In this document: positions 26,101-36,000 of the stretch, one piece after another
Numbering within the stretch: position 1 is the stretch's first letter
How the letters are laid out: each line of letters begins with the position of its first letter
Origin: Deltaproteobacteria bacterium
Lineage (GTDB): Bacteria; Myxococcota_A; UBA9160; SZUA-336
NCBI GenBank assembly: GCA_029261895.1
Contig: JAJDAK010000074.1
Coordinates: forward strand, 1-64,000
DNA: 64,000 bases
Direction of reading: 5' to 3'
Position numbers and translations under genes: made by a program
The notes under the pieces: generated by a model
Told to the model about the DNA's origin: nothing
Database searches by the model: none
The model's input: only the letters and a program-made list of their open reading frames with translations

Positions 26101-29100
26101 TTCGATACCATGAAACGGCTCGAGCGCTACCGAGGACACTTCCTTAACTGGTATGACACGCGTTCTCTCGAGCCTTTGCCCCCGCGTTATGTATCAACCG
26201 TAGACAGTGGCAACCTCGCCGCAAGTTTGGTCGTACTGAAAGAGGGTTTCCGTGAAATGGCCGAGGGTCCGGCGATTCTTGCGACACGCTGGGACGGACT
26301 GATTGACGTGCTTGCACTGCTTGAGACGGATCTTGAAAAACTTGGATCCCGACAGCGCCGAGAAAAACTTCGGCAGATGCTCCGCGCGATGGAGAAGCAC
26401 GCCGAACTCGCCCGCGACAACCCGGCGCAATGGATACCGACGCTAGATGCTTTGGCCAAGCACGACGGGCCCGCATTTGATCTTGAACTCCGAGATGCGC
26501 TTGATGAATCAAATGAAGACTTGGAGCTTGCGGTGTTGCGAGACGTTCGGATCTGGCTCGACCGTGTACACCATCAGATCCGCGAGATGGGCCGCGAAGT
26601 CGAGGTGTTTGCGCCGTGGACACGAGTCTGCTTGCGCGCCCCTGAATCGCTACGCGATATTGCTAATGAAGTACAAGACCTACTCCCTCCTCAACTCCCG
26701 CTCACAGAAATCAAATCGAGGATCGCTCAAGCACGCAAACGGCTCGCGTCAGTAAACAGCGTTGATTCCCAAACCAATTGGCTCGATGAGCTTGATCGCG
26801 CGCTCAACGAGGGTGAGAGATCTACTAAGCGATTGCGCGGAGAGCTGAAGGAGCTCGCGCGCGAGGCCGAAGCCACCGCGCTCAACATGGACTTCCGCTG
26901 GCTCTACGACAAACAAACCCGGCTCTTCCATATCGGATACAACGTCACTGCGGATCGGATCGATCCACATCACTACGATCTCTTGGCATCCGAAGCACGC
27001 ATCGCGAGCTTCTTCGCCATCGCTAAGGGAGACGCTCCGATCGAACATTGGTTCCACCTGGGTCGATCGGTCACCCGCGCGGGCGGCAGTTTGTGTTTGG
27101 TCTCATGGGGCGGATCGATGTTCGAATATCTGATGCCGTCGCTCCTGTTCCGTAGTGAGCCCGGTACGTTGCTGGCTGAAAGCGAGTTCGCCGCAACCGT
27201 GGCCCAGCAACAATACGCTGCCGAGCGAAACCAACCTTGGGGCGTCTCGGAGTCCGGATTCGGATCGCTGGATGCAGATCGCGGCTATCGCTATCGGGCG
27301 TTCGGGGTGCCGAGCCTAGGTTTGCGACGTGGACTTGCGGAGGATATGGTCGTAGCTCCTTACGCGACCGCGCTCGCACTAACCTGCAATACGCCAGCGG
27401 CGCTCGACAATCTGAGCCATCTGGTCGACCTCGGCTTGATGGGTGAATACGGCTTTTACGAGGCCGCCGACTACACACCGGAGCGTGTACCTGAGGGCAG
27501 GCGCTTTGTACCGGTCCGGTCCTATATGGCCCATCACCAAGGCATGATCCTCGCAGCACTGGACAATGTGCTGTGTGGCGGTGCACTCCTTCGACGCATG
27601 CACGCGGACCCGCGCGTGCGCTCCGTTGAACTACTCCTACACGAACGCGTCCCAGAAGAACGTCCGGAAGAGATGATGCCGCGTACCGAGCTTCCTGCAC
27701 CCCGAGCAAGCACAACGGGCCTGCCCCCCCCTCAACCTTGGATACCGGAACGGGATCAGCCTGGCATCAATCTCCACGTATTGGGTAACGGAAGACTTTC
27801 AAGTTCAATTACAGATGCGGGGGCTGGAGGTTTGCGCTGGCAAGACTTTGCGCTCACGCGCTGGACACCAGACGCTACATCTGAGACCGACGGTTTCTGG
27901 TTTTACGTGAAAGACGAAGAGACGGGCGAACAATGGCGAGCCACGCCAGAACCCGGGCCGCAACCCCACACGGACACGTCCGTCGTCTTTCATCCGCATT
28001 TAGCAGAGTTTCACCGACGTGACCGTGGAATTGGTCTTCGCATGGAGGTCTCGGTGGCACCCGCCGACGACGTGGAAATTCGACGTTTCACGGTTGTCAA
28101 CGAGACGGACCAACCAAGAACGCTCACACTTACGAGCTATGCAGAAGTTGTCCTCGCGCCCACTCGCGATGATGAGCGACATCCGGCGTTCAGTAAACTT
28201 TTCGTGAGAAGCGAATGGATCGCGAGCCTCTCCGCTCTCCTATTTACACGAAGGCCACGCGGCCCCCAAGAACGACCGCCCATCATGCTGCATCGCCTCG
28301 TTGCGGATGCGCCTGGCATAAGCGTGATCGGATTTGAAACCGACCGACGAGTATTTCTGGGTCGTGGCCGCGATCCACAAAACCCCGAAGGTCGAGTGCG
28401 CTCGTCTGAAACTTCTACGGGGTTCACGCTTGATACCGTCGCATCACTCTGCGTGAGAGTCGAACTCGAACCGAATCAGGTGCAGCGTCTCGCCTTTGTG
28501 ACCTTGGCATCTGGATCTCGACAAGCAGTGCTTGAAACAGCTGAACGCTATCAAACACTCGGTGCACTGGATTGGGTGATTACCGATGCTGCAACAGAAA
28601 CAGCACGCGGGCTCCACCGCATGGGTCTCAACGGGGCCACATTGCCAACACTGCAGCGTCTCGCCTCGTTTCTAATGTACCCACACCGCAAGCTTCGTTG
28701 TGCACCGGACTTTTTGCGAAACAACCGTCTCGGTCAGCCACGACTTTGGGGAATGGGACTTTCGGGCGATCTGCCCATCCTATTGGTAAGAACGCACGAG
28801 TCCGACGAAACATCGCTGCTACGAGATCTGTTACGAGGCCACCGGTTCTGGCGGGAGCGCGGCCTAGCGGTCGATCTCGTCGTGCTACGGGAAGGCGCTT
28901 CCGGTTATACCGAGCCCATGAATGAACTGCTTATTGGACTCCTGCAAGAACTGGGTGCGCGGGAGCAGCTTGGGCGTAAGGGCGGAATCCACTTGGTCGC
29001 AGCGGATCAGGTATCGGAAGAAGACCAAAGACTGTTGAAAGTTGCAGCACGCGTCGTTTTGAACGCCACAGATGGGCCGTTGGAACATCAACTCGCTCGA

Positions 29101-31605
29101 GTTACAGATACACCGACCGAACTACCCGCCTTGTCATCCAGTCGATGGGATTTAGACGTCGAACCCACCCCGCCACTCGAACGACCCGTCGATCTTCAGT
29201 TCGACAACGGCTTTGGAGGATTCAGTCCTGACGGGCGCGACTATGTCATCCATCTTGGCCCAGGCGAAACCACTCCGGCACCGTGGTGCAACATTCTTGC
29301 GAATGAGGAATTTGGCTGTCTCGTAACGGAATCCGGTGGAGGATTTACCTGGTCCGGAAATAGTGGGGAAAATCGTCTTACCCCTTGGTCTAACGACCCA
29401 GTCTCTGATCCCGTCGGTGAGTCGCTTTATCTACGTGACGAAGAAACCGGAATCGTCTGGTCACCCACACCTGCACCAGCGGGTCGATGGGTCGCTCATG
29501 AGATCAGGCATTCCGCAGGGGAATCGGAATGGCGCACCAACTCGGAAGGCTTGGAGCAAACTCTCCTGGCATTTGTACCTCCCGACGACCCCGTCAAGCT
29601 CGTCCGACTTCGACTTCGCAACCTATGGAACCGTCCTCGGCGAATCACGGCCACCTACTATGCGGAGTGGGTCCTCGGCGCATTCCGAAGCAGTACCGCG
29701 CCATTCATCGTGTCGGAATACGACCCGGCACGCCGCGCACTGCTCGCTCGCAATCCATGGGCGCCGGAGTTCGCCGACCGCGTCGCGTTTCTGACCTCGA
29801 GCGCTGAACCCCATGGCGTAACCGCCGATCGAACAGAGTTTCTGGGCCAGCACGGAACCACACGCACACCTGCAGCGCTTCGACGCTGGGGACTTTCTGG
29901 CCGGGTTGAACCTGGCGACGATCCTTGCGCCGCGCTTCAAGTGCACATCGAGCTCAAGCCCGGAGAAAGTCGGGACATCCACTTTGTGCTTGGACAGGGG
30001 AAGGACCGTGCTCAGGCTCTTGATCTGGTACAACGCTGGCAAGATCCAGCGGCCATCGAACCCGCTCTGCAAACAACTCGAACATTCTGGGACGGCCTTC
30101 TAGACCGCATCCAAGTGAGCACACCGGATGCAGCAACCAACCTCATGCTCAATCGCTGGTTGCTCTACCAGACGCTTACTTCGCGCGTATTCGCGCGAAG
30201 CGGATTCTATCAATCGGGCGGAGCCATTGGTTTCCGTGATCAGCTGCAAGACGTGATGAGCCTGACCTACGTCGCGCCCGAACGCTTGCGGGCGCACATA
30301 CTCGAATGCGCAGCGCATCAATTCGAGGAGGGCGACGTTTTGCATTGGTGGCATCCGCCTTCCGGAAGAGGTGTGCGCACACGATGCTCCGACGATCTGC
30401 TTTGGCTGCCGTTCGCGACCGCAAGCTACATCGAAGCCACCGATGACGAGTCGATCCTCGATGAACTCGTGCCGTTTCTGCACGGACCGAGTCTAGATCC
30501 GAGTGAAGAGGATCGTTACGCGCACTTTGCTATGAGCGCTGAGCAGCGGTCACTGTTTGAACATTGTGAGCGTGCGCTCGAGCGCGGTGCTTCTCGGGGG
30601 CCTCACGATTTACCCCTGATCGGCGCCGGCGATTGGAACGACGGAATGAACCGTGTCGGTATCGAGGGGACGGGTGAGAGCGTCTGGCTCGGCTGGTTTG
30701 CGATCGCGGCAATCCGGGGATTCGTTCACCTTTGCGAACGGCGTCAGGAAACAGAGCTAGCCGACCGCTGGCGTCGACGCATCGCTGAATTCGAACGAGC
30801 CATTGAAACCAGTGGCTGGGATGGTGAGTGGTACCGGCGCGCCATCGATGACAACGGTCTGTTCTGGGGATCCCGTAAATCGGAGGAATGTCGGATCGAC
30901 TCCATCGCACAGTCATGGAGTATGCTAGCTGGCTCGGCATCTGAAACACGTGCGAAAGCTGCCTTGAACGCTGCCGAAGAACACTTGGTCGACCAAGACG
31001 ATCGTCTCGTGAAACTTCTATGGCCACCGTTCGACACGACGTTGCGAGATCCGGGCTACATCAAATCATACCCCCCTGGCATCCGTGAGAACGGCGGTCA
31101 GTACACGCACGCCGCAGCCTGGCTCGGCTGGGCATTTGCAAATATCGGGGACGGCGACCGCGCGATGCGGATCTTCGACTTGATCAATCCGATCAGTCAT
31201 GCGCTGACGGCGGAGGAAGCCGAGCGCTACCGCGTGGAGCCCTATGTCCTAGCAGCAGACGTCGCCAGCGTGGCACCCCATGTCGGACGAGGCGGTTGGT
31301 CATGGTACACGGGAGCCGCTGCCTGGACCTGGCGACTCGGCATCGAAGGCATCCTGGGGATTCGATCGGTCGCCGGTGGCATTCAGATCGATCCCTGCAT
31401 GCCGACAAGCTGGTACCGTGCGGACGCACGAATTCACGGACCCAATGGTGTGCTCGCTGTTTCGATCGAAGACCCCGCCGGCGTGGGAAAGGGTGTCGTT
31501 GAAATTCAAATGGATGGACGATTGGTCCAAGAACGAATTCTCGAGCTGCCTACCGACGGACGGGAGCATGCTGTAGTGGTACGGCTCGGCCCCGAGGAAG
31601 GCTGA
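23155..31605 (+). CDS. NdvB-type cyclic beta-1,2-glucan synthase (GT84 + glycoamylase-like + GH94)
   Basis: About 2,816 residues from the GTG at 23155 (overlapping the usp stop); an ATG at 23170 is an alternative, and a longer in-frame extension inside usp is not credible. Membrane spans (about 318-372, 726-756, 790-810) surround a GT84 domain with VTLDADTMLPRGAL (about 530) and RRMHRWIRGDWQLL (about 678). A glycoamylase-like domain (about 1245-1480: WGVSESGFGS, YMAHHQGMIL) follows. A GH94-type phosphorylase region ends it, with the general-acid Asp in GAGDWNDGMNRVG (about 2490). Size equals Brucella/Rhizobium cyclic glucan synthases. Product is probably a periplasmic cyclic glucan, or the enzyme may phosphorolyse glucans; coupling with AckA and Xfp hints at phosphosugar-based energy metabolism. 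The physiological direction is inference. Confidence 0.92.
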   Translation: MTHPAMTPDVSADLLDIAAGELARRHVLTDGPPSSVQSWSRVTDISAWLLKTRAELANPEPQAAKAGEWLLDNEYLVHRGVLQIQEDLPQGFYRQLPALASTNGDSPPRVISLARELLEASHLQLSLSTVTRFVESYQKTLTLTTAELWALPIALRLACLEVIVTSIERLIPALPAPFEVPSDFRPNLEDTECVARSIGNLRIISSMSWRDFFRNASRVEAILLKDPAEIYPLVDFDTADRYRNTIETLSRATQHSEIEVAERVLAYAKKFSARDPRRGHVGFWLIDEGQQEFERSLQYRVPRSVRFRRWLSRHRSTAYALALAGSTLTALLLPAIYLATLNTSPNTWAITLVVSALPASVLGITVVHWLVTQIVPPRTLPKLDFEMGIPLAYKTAVVIPSLAGSPEEVEQLIEQLEGHYLGNPETAVEFVLLTDFPDAATEHQPDDPTILEALTSGVLRLNRRYAGAEIGPFHVLHRPRCHNPSENCWMAWERKRGKLEEFNRFLRGDPKPSFSFHAGQKERLRGIRFVVTLDADTMLPRGALQKLVGIFAHPLNTAQFDATGRVTAGYTVVQPRIEIDPASGNRSRFTRLFAGDTSIDIYSRAVSDVYQDLFGAGIFVGKGIYDVDSFQRSLEGRIPENALASHDLFEGIHGRAALATDVVLYESFPRRYLEFTRRMHRWIRGDWQLLPWLQKHVPGCGGSRLPNRLLAIDRWKILDNLRRSLVAPGLVLMLAAGWLMLPGNPWLWTLLGVLAPAGHLFTDLVTGFARGRRRSAVRSTLRRFLDHAGRWLLFVVFLPFEAWIALDAIVRTVGRVFVTKRRLLEWTSAAHTARLFGDSQSRLVEWTAMCAGPITSAVLFALLASFRPEALPSATLVLVAWFLSPEIAFRLSFSPGKPSADLSKENRRFLRQLARRTWLFFETFSGPEDQWLPPDHFQEDPRGEVAHRTSPTNIGMMFLSSLAAWDLGFIGTAELASRTGNAFDTMKRLERYRGHFLNWYDTRSLEPLPPRYVSTVDSGNLAASLVVLKEGFREMAEGPAILATRWDGLIDVLALLETDLEKLGSRQRREKLRQMLRAMEKHAELARDNPAQWIPTLDALAKHDGPAFDLELRDALDESNEDLELAVLRDVRIWLDRVHHQIREMGREVEVFAPWTRVCLRAPESLRDIANEVQDLLPPQLPLTEIKSRIAQARKRLASVNSVDSQTNWLDELDRALNEGERSTKRLRGELKELAREAEATALNMDFRWLYDKQTRLFHIGYNVTADRIDPHHYDLLASEARIASFFAIAKGDAPIEHWFHLGRSVTRAGGSLCLVSWGGSMFEYLMPSLLFRSEPGTLLAESEFAATVAQQQYAAERNQPWGVSESGFGSLDADRGYRYRAFGVPSLGLRRGLAEDMVVAPYATALALTCNTPAALDNLSHLVDLGLMGEYGFYEAADYTPERVPEGRRFVPVRSYMAHHQGMILAALDNVLCGGALLRRMHADPRVRSVELLLHERVPEERPEEMMPRTELPAPRASTTGLPPPQPWIPERDQPGINLHVLGNGRLSSSITDAGAGGLRWQDFALTRWTPDATSETDGFWFYVKDEETGEQWRATPEPGPQPHTDTSVVFHPHLAEFHRRDRGIGLRMEVSVAPADDVEIRRFTVVNETDQPRTLTLTSYAEVVLAPTRDDERHPAFSKLFVRSEWIASLSALLFTRRPRGPQERPPIMLHRLVADAPGISVIGFETDRRVFLGRGRDPQNPEGRVRSSETSTGFTLDTVASLCVRVELEPNQVQRLAFVTLASGSRQAVLETAERYQTLGALDWVITDAATETARGLHRMGLNGATLPTLQRLASFLMYPHRKLRCAPDFLRNNRLGQPRLWGMGLSGDLPILLVRTHESDETSLLRDLLRGHRFWRERGLAVDLVVLREGASGYTEPMNELLIGLLQELGAREQLGRKGGIHLVAADQVSEEDQRLLKVAARVVLNATDGPLEHQLARVTDTPTELPALSSSRWDLDVEPTPPLERPVDLQFDNGFGGFSPDGRDYVIHLGPGETTPAPWCNILANEEFGCLVTESGGGFTWSGNSGENRLTPWSNDPVSDPVGESLYLRDEETGIVWSPTPAPAGRWVAHEIRHSAGESEWRTNSEGLEQTLLAFVPPDDPVKLVRLRLRNLWNRPRRITATYYAEWVLGAFRSSTAPFIVSEYDPARRALLARNPWAPEFADRVAFLTSSAEPHGVTADRTEFLGQHGTTRTPAALRRWGLSGRVEPGDDPCAALQVHIELKPGESRDIHFVLGQGKDRAQALDLVQRWQDPAAIEPALQTTRTFWDGLLDRIQVSTPDAATNLMLNRWLLYQTLTSRVFARSGFYQSGGAIGFRDQLQDVMSLTYVAPERLRAHILECAAHQFEEGDVLHWWHPPSGRGVRTRCSDDLLWLPFATASYIEATDDESILDELVPFLHGPSLDPSEEDRYAHFAMSAEQRSLFEHCERALERGASRGPHDLPLIGAGDWNDGMNRVGIEGTGESVWLGWFAIAAIRGFVHLCERRQETELADRWRRRIAEFERAIETSGWDGEWYRRAIDDNGLFWGSRKSEECRIDSIAQSWSMLAGSASETRAKAALNAAEEHLVDQDDRLVKLLWPPFDTTLRDPGYIKSYPPGIRENGGQYTHAAAWLGWAFANIGDGDRAMRIFDLINPISHALTAEEAERYRVEPYVLAADVASVAPHVGRGGWSWYTGAAAWTWRLGIEGILGIRSVAGGIQIDPCMPTSWYRADARIHGPNGVLAVSIEDPAGVGKGVVEIQMDGRLVQERILELPTDGREHAVVVRLGPEEG

Positions 31606-31608
31606 GCA

Positions 31609-32718
31609 TTGCGAGTCGTAGTCATAAACGCCGGTAGTTCGACGCTCAAAGCTGCACTTATCGACGTGGAGACCACCCACACGCATGTCGACTCTCGCGC
31701 GTCTTTTGAACTCGGCCCCGACACGGATCTAAAGTCGGCGTTTTCTGCGTTGGTCGATGATCTACTGCGGGAGACGTCCGACCCCCCCGATGCCATAGGA
31801 CATCGTGTCGTCCACGGCGGGCGAGAGTTTAGTTCACCCACACGGATCGTTCCCTCTATTGAACAAACTATCGAGTCGCTGGCATGTTGGGCGCCCCTGC
31901 ACAATCCCGTCGCATTGGAGGGCATACGGGTTGCTCGCGAACGCTTTACCAACAAGCCGCAGATCGCAGTTTTCGACACCGCATTTCATGCCGATCGCTC
32001 GGTAGCGTCGCTGCGTTATCCGCTACCGTGGGAATTATGCGATTCGAACAAGCTTTATCGCTATGGCTTTCATGGCATCGCGCACGCTTCACTGCTGCAG
32101 TCGTTGATCGAAGCCCAAGGGCAACCCGCGACCGCCGTCACGTTGCAACTCGGTGCAGGATGTTCGATTTGCGCGATCGAGGACGGACACTCGGTAGAAA
32201 CTTCGATGGGATTCTCGCCCCTCGGCGGCCTACCCATGGCAACACGCTGCGGAGATCTCGACCCCGGTGTCGTCCTACAGCTCTTTCGAGAAGGATATAG
32301 CGTCGACGAACTTGACGAAATCTTCAATCGTCGCTCGGGAATCTTTGGGCTCTGTGGCGCCAGTGGGATGCGAGAAGCACTGGAGCTTGAGGCAGACGGC
32401 AACGAAAGAGCCGCCACTGCAACGGCGATTTTCGTGCGCGCGGTCGTTGGTCTTATCGGTGCGTACTTGACTCTTCTTCGCGGCCGAGGAGCTTTGGTAT
32501 TCGGCGGAGGAATTGGCACCGGCTCAGCCGAAATTCGACGCAGAATCGCAGACGGTTTAAGTGCGTGGAATGTAGAACTCGATCCGCGATTTAACGACAG
32601 CGATCCTCGCGGCCGAATCTCTTCCCCGGATCGCCGTCCTGTCTACGTGTTCGAAACAGACGAAGAGAGCTTGATCGCAGAAAACGTATATGACCTTCTA
32701 AAATCTGGAGTTAACTAA
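31609..32718 (+). CDS. ackA: Acetate kinase family protein with altered active-site residues
   Basis: 369 residues, TTG start with GAGGAAGG upstream, three bases after the glucan synthase stop. ASKHA fold marks are clear: [35 protein letters not shown] and [10 protein letters not shown]. Two otherwise invariant sites differ: the phosphate loop HLGNG is QLGAG, and GIGEN is GIGTG, so the Mg-coordinating Glu is Thr. It would convert acetyl-phosphate from phosphoketolase to acetate and ATP, and its position just before xfp supports that. The substitutions leave real activity open. Its TAA shares one base with the next ATG. Confidence 0.85.
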   Translation: MRVVVINAGSSTLKAALIDVETTHTHVDSRASFELGPDTDLKSAFSALVDDLLRETSDPPDAIGHRVVHGGREFSSPTRIVPSIEQTIESLACWAPLHNPVALEGIRVARERFTNKPQIAVFDTAFHADRSVASLRYPLPWELCDSNKLYRYGFHGIAHASLLQSLIEAQGQPATAVTLQLGAGCSICAIEDGHSVETSMGFSPLGGLPMATRCGDLDPGVVLQLFREGYSVDELDEIFNRRSGIFGLCGASGMREALELEADGNERAATATAIFVRAVVGLIGAYLTLLRGRGALVFGGGIGTGSAEIRRRIADGLSAWNVELDPRFNDSDPRGRISSPDRRPVYVFETDEESLIAENVYDLLKSGVN

Positions 32719-35102
32719 TGGCCCTCTCCTCCGAAACCCTCGAATGTTTAGATGCTTACTGGCGCGCTGCAAACTATCTCAGCGTTGGTCAGATCTATCT
32801 GATGGACAATCCGCTCCTTACAGAACCGATCAAGCTTGAGCACGTGAAGCCACGCCTACTGGGACATTGGGGAACCACACCGGGACTCAACCTTCTCTAT
32901 GCGCATCTCAATCGCGTCATCATCGACCGAGACCTGAACATGATTTACGTGACGGGACCGGGACACGGGGGTCCGGCGCTACTCGCGAACACCTGGCTCG
33001 AGGGTAGTTATACCCATTACCACCCTGAGGTCTCGCGGGATACCGACGGGTTACGAAAGCTGTTCCGGCAGTTTTCCTTCCCAGGTGGCGTGCCAAGTCA
33101 TTGCGGTCCCGATACACCTGGGGCAATTCAGGAAGGCGGTGAACTCGGATATTCTCTCGCACACGCGTTTGGTGCGGCCTTTGATAATCCCAATCTGATT
33201 GTGGCGTGCGTGATCGGAGACGGCGAGGCTGAGACAGGACCACTCGCGGCAAGCTGGCATTCAAATAAGTTCGTGAACCCCGAACGTGACGGAGCCGTCC
33301 TGCCGATCCTTCACCTGAACGGTTGGAAGATCGCAAACCCCACATTGCTCTCCCGGATGAGCAATGAAGCACTCGAACACCTCTTCGTTGGCTACGGTTA
33401 CCACCCCTATTTCGTTGAGGGAAGCGATCCTGACATCGTTCATGCAACGCTCGCAGAAACACTCGACGCGGTCTTGGATGAGATCAACGAATTGAAAGCG
33501 GCTGCACGGCGTCGTGACAGGACATCGCATCATGACTGGCCGATGATCATCCTGCGAACTCCTAAGGGTTGGACCGGACCCAAGATGGTAGACGGGCTTC
33601 CTATCGAAGGTACGTGGCGCTCACATCAGGTACCACTCACCGATTTGAAAGAAAAACCAGAGCACCTTCGAGCACTCGAAGTGTGGATGCAGAGTTACAA
33701 ACCCAACGAACTTTTCGATTCCGCCGGGCGCCCAAACGCGCTAGTTGCGAAACTCGTACCGCGCGAAGCACGCCGCATGGGAGCGAACCCTCATACGAAC
33801 GGCGGCGTTCTTTTGAAGGATCTTCGCATTCCCGACTTTCGAAACTATGCGCTCGATGTCCCGCAACCGGCCGCGGTGAATGGCGAAGCAACGCGCGTAC
33901 TTGGGGGCTACCTACGTGATGTCATGAAGCAGAACCTATCGACGCAGAATTTTCGCATCTTCGGCCCCGACGAGACCGCCTCGAATCGTTTGAGCGCTGT
34001 CTTCGACGTAACGGCCAAATGCTTCAATGGTCCGATTCAAGACATCGACGAACACCTCTCCCCCGATGGCCGGGTGATGGAAGTGCTCTCAGAACATCTT
34101 TGCCAGGGATGGCTCGAAGGTTACCTCATTAGTGGGCGACACGGCTTCTTTCCTTGCTACGAAGCCTTCATTCACATCGTCGATTCCATGTTCAATCAGC
34201 ATGCGAAGTGGCTCAAGGTCAGCCGAGAAATCCCATGGCGGCGGCCAATCGCTTCGCTCAACTACCTCCTCACTTCGCATGTTTGGCGTCAAGACCACAA
34301 CGGATTTAGTCATCAAGACCCAGGATTCATCGACCACGTCGTAAACAAGAAGGCTGACGTGATCCGCGTGTACCTCCCGCCGGATGCCAATACGCTCTTA
34401 TGTACGACCGATAAGTGCCTGCGGTCGCGTGACTTAATCAACGTGATTGTCGCGGGCAAGCAAAATCAACTGCAGTATCTCGATATGAATGCAGCGATCA
34501 AACACTGCGAAGCTGGGGTGGGAATCTGGCCATGGGCTAGCAATGATCGCGGCGCAGATCCCGATGTCGTTATGGCCTGTGCGGGTGATGTCCCCACACT
34601 CGAGACTCTCGCCGCGGTCGACCTACTACGCAGGGAGTTTCCCGAGGTGCGCGTACGTGTCGTAAACGTTGTGGATCTGATGACGCTGCAGCCAGAATCC
34701 GAGCACCCCCACGGACTCTCCGATCGGGACTTTGACACGATCTTCACTCAGGATAAACCCATCATCTTCGCGTATCACGGCTACCCATGGCTGATTCATC
34801 GCCTTACGTACCGCCGCACGAATCACCGCAACCTTCACGTCCGCGGTTATAAGGAAGAAGGCACAACAACCACGCCTTTCGACATGGTTGTGCGTAACGA
34901 CCTCGATCGATTTCATCTCGTCATGGATGTGATCGACCGACTTCCGAAACTCGCGCCGAAAGCCGCCTACGCAAAGCAGGCGATTCGCGACAAGTTGAGC
35001 GAGCATCGACAGTACATTCAGCAACACGGCGAAGATCTGCCCGAGATTCGGAACTGGTGTTGGGAGCCAAACGATTCGTTGCCACCAAGCACGGGATTCT
35101 AA
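32718..35102 (+). CDS. xfp: Phosphoketolase (xylulose-5-P/fructose-6-P)
   Basis: 794 residues, full length, start overlapping the ackA stop (TAATG) with GGAG in front. Thiamine-diphosphate enzyme: [48 protein letters not shown], the ThDP site [13 protein letters not shown]...[12 protein letters not shown] and FGPDETASN. It splits xylulose-5-P or fructose-6-P with phosphate to acetyl-phosphate and a smaller sugar phosphate, feeding the acetate kinase for ATP without oxygen. Last gene of the sigma-54 operon starting at 22070; its end overlaps the convergent cytochrome gene by four bases. Confidence 0.96.
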   Translation: MALSSETLECLDAYWRAANYLSVGQIYLMDNPLLTEPIKLEHVKPRLLGHWGTTPGLNLLYAHLNRVIIDRDLNMIYVTGPGHGGPALLANTWLEGSYTHYHPEVSRDTDGLRKLFRQFSFPGGVPSHCGPDTPGAIQEGGELGYSLAHAFGAAFDNPNLIVACVIGDGEAETGPLAASWHSNKFVNPERDGAVLPILHLNGWKIANPTLLSRMSNEALEHLFVGYGYHPYFVEGSDPDIVHATLAETLDAVLDEINELKAAARRRDRTSHHDWPMIILRTPKGWTGPKMVDGLPIEGTWRSHQVPLTDLKEKPEHLRALEVWMQSYKPNELFDSAGRPNALVAKLVPREARRMGANPHTNGGVLLKDLRIPDFRNYALDVPQPAAVNGEATRVLGGYLRDVMKQNLSTQNFRIFGPDETASNRLSAVFDVTAKCFNGPIQDIDEHLSPDGRVMEVLSEHLCQGWLEGYLISGRHGFFPCYEAFIHIVDSMFNQHAKWLKVSREIPWRRPIASLNYLLTSHVWRQDHNGFSHQDPGFIDHVVNKKADVIRVYLPPDANTLLCTTDKCLRSRDLINVIVAGKQNQLQYLDMNAAIKHCEAGVGIWPWASNDRGADPDVVMACAGDVPTLETLAAVDLLRREFPEVRVRVVNVVDLMTLQPESEHPHGLSDRDFDTIFTQDKPIIFAYHGYPWLIHRLTYRRTNHRNLHVRGYKEEGTTTTPFDMVVRNDLDRFHLVMDVIDRLPKLAPKAAYAKQAIRDKLSEHRQYIQQHGEDLPEIRNWCWEPNDSLPPSTGF

Positions 35103-35521
35103 TTCGATTCTTCGACTTGGATCGAATCAAGGTAGTTGATGATTCGCCAGATAATTTGACGTTTCGCGCTCGCCGTTTTCGAATCGACACCTTCGAGCAA
35201 ATTCCGACCCCAAACAGGCATATCGCTCTCGCCATGGGCGCGCGGCATCGACGTTCCGAGCACATAGTCACGGAGCTTTTCGCCCAGCGGCTTTTCGTAC
35301 TTCGCATGGAGCAGCTTCAGTGCTGGCGGTGGTGGCCGCAGCACATTCGCAACAGGTCCATCACCATCGGCTTCAATTCCATGGCATGCACTGCAATACT
35401 GTACATACGATGCGCGTCCGGGATGGGACTCATTCAAGGATGAATCCGTAGTCGAACCTGCCAACACGTTCATTGAACCCATCAATACAGTCGCCATAAC
35501 CCCGATGATGCCAGCATTCAT
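35099..35521 (-). CDS. Small periplasmic cytochrome c (mono-haem)
   Basis: 140 residues from ATG 35521, which has GGAGGAG six bases upstream; an in-frame ATG at 35551 that overlaps the usp stop would add a basic n-region (MRKQNREEF) and gives a better signal peptide, so the true start is unsettled. The haem site is CSACH, followed by [14 protein letters not shown] and, near the end, a possible Met ligand in SDMPVWG. It resembles the cytochrome at 37623 over its whole length and may be its paralogue. Last gene of the ybaK-cdf-usp-cyt operon. Confidence 0.87.
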   Translation of the reverse strand: MNAGIIGVMATVLMGSMNVLAGSTTDSSLNESHPGRASYVQYCSACHGIEADGDGPVANVLRPPPPALKLLHAKYEKPLGEKLRDYVLGTSMPRAHGESDMPVWGRNLLEGVDSKTASAKRQIIWRIINYLDSIQVEESN

Positions 35522-35547
35522 CACAAACTCCTCCCTATTCTGTTTTC

Positions 35548-36000
35548 TCATTGCGTTTCCGTCACGGCATCTGTCGCTACGGTAAGGACCGGGCAGCGTG
35601 CCGCGCGGATCGTGCGCTCGGCAACACTGCCTAACAGGACATGCTTGACGGCACCGAGACCGCGCGTTCCCATCACAATCAATCCAGCCTTTATTTCCTC
35701 CGCACGTTGGACGATCGCCCGACTCGGTGTCCCGAGCATGAGCTGAGCGGACACCTCGATGCCTTGCTGTTTGACTCGGTCAATCCATCCATCGAGTCGT
35801 TGGCTCGCGGCCGCTCGGACCTGACTCGCTACTTCATCGGCAAAAGTGACTTCGTAGGCGGTGACCCAAGTTCCAAAGTCGTAGACATGAACGAGCTCGA
35901 TTCTTGACCCAAAGGCTTTGGCGAAGTCGATCGCTACTGCAAACGCTTTCTCTGCTTGTTTCGAAAAGTCCGTCGGCACGAGGATTGTTTCAATCTTCAC
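35548..36000 (-). CDS. Single-domain universal stress protein
   Basis: 150 residues from GTG 36000, preceded by AAGGAGGG. UspA domain with ETILVPTDFSKQAEKAF and the complete ATP loop GTRGLGAVKHVLLGS. Its start overlaps the end of the CDF gene and its stop touches a possible start of the cytochrome gene, so translation along the operon is coupled. Third USP of the island. Confidence 0.9.
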   Translation of the reverse strand: MKIETILVPTDFSKQAEKAFAVAIDFAKAFGSRIELVHVYDFGTWVTAYEVTFADEVASQVRAAASQRLDGWIDRVKQQGIEVSAQLMLGTPSRAIVQRAEEIKAGLIVMGTRGLGAVKHVLLGSVAERTIRAARCPVLTVATDAVTETQ

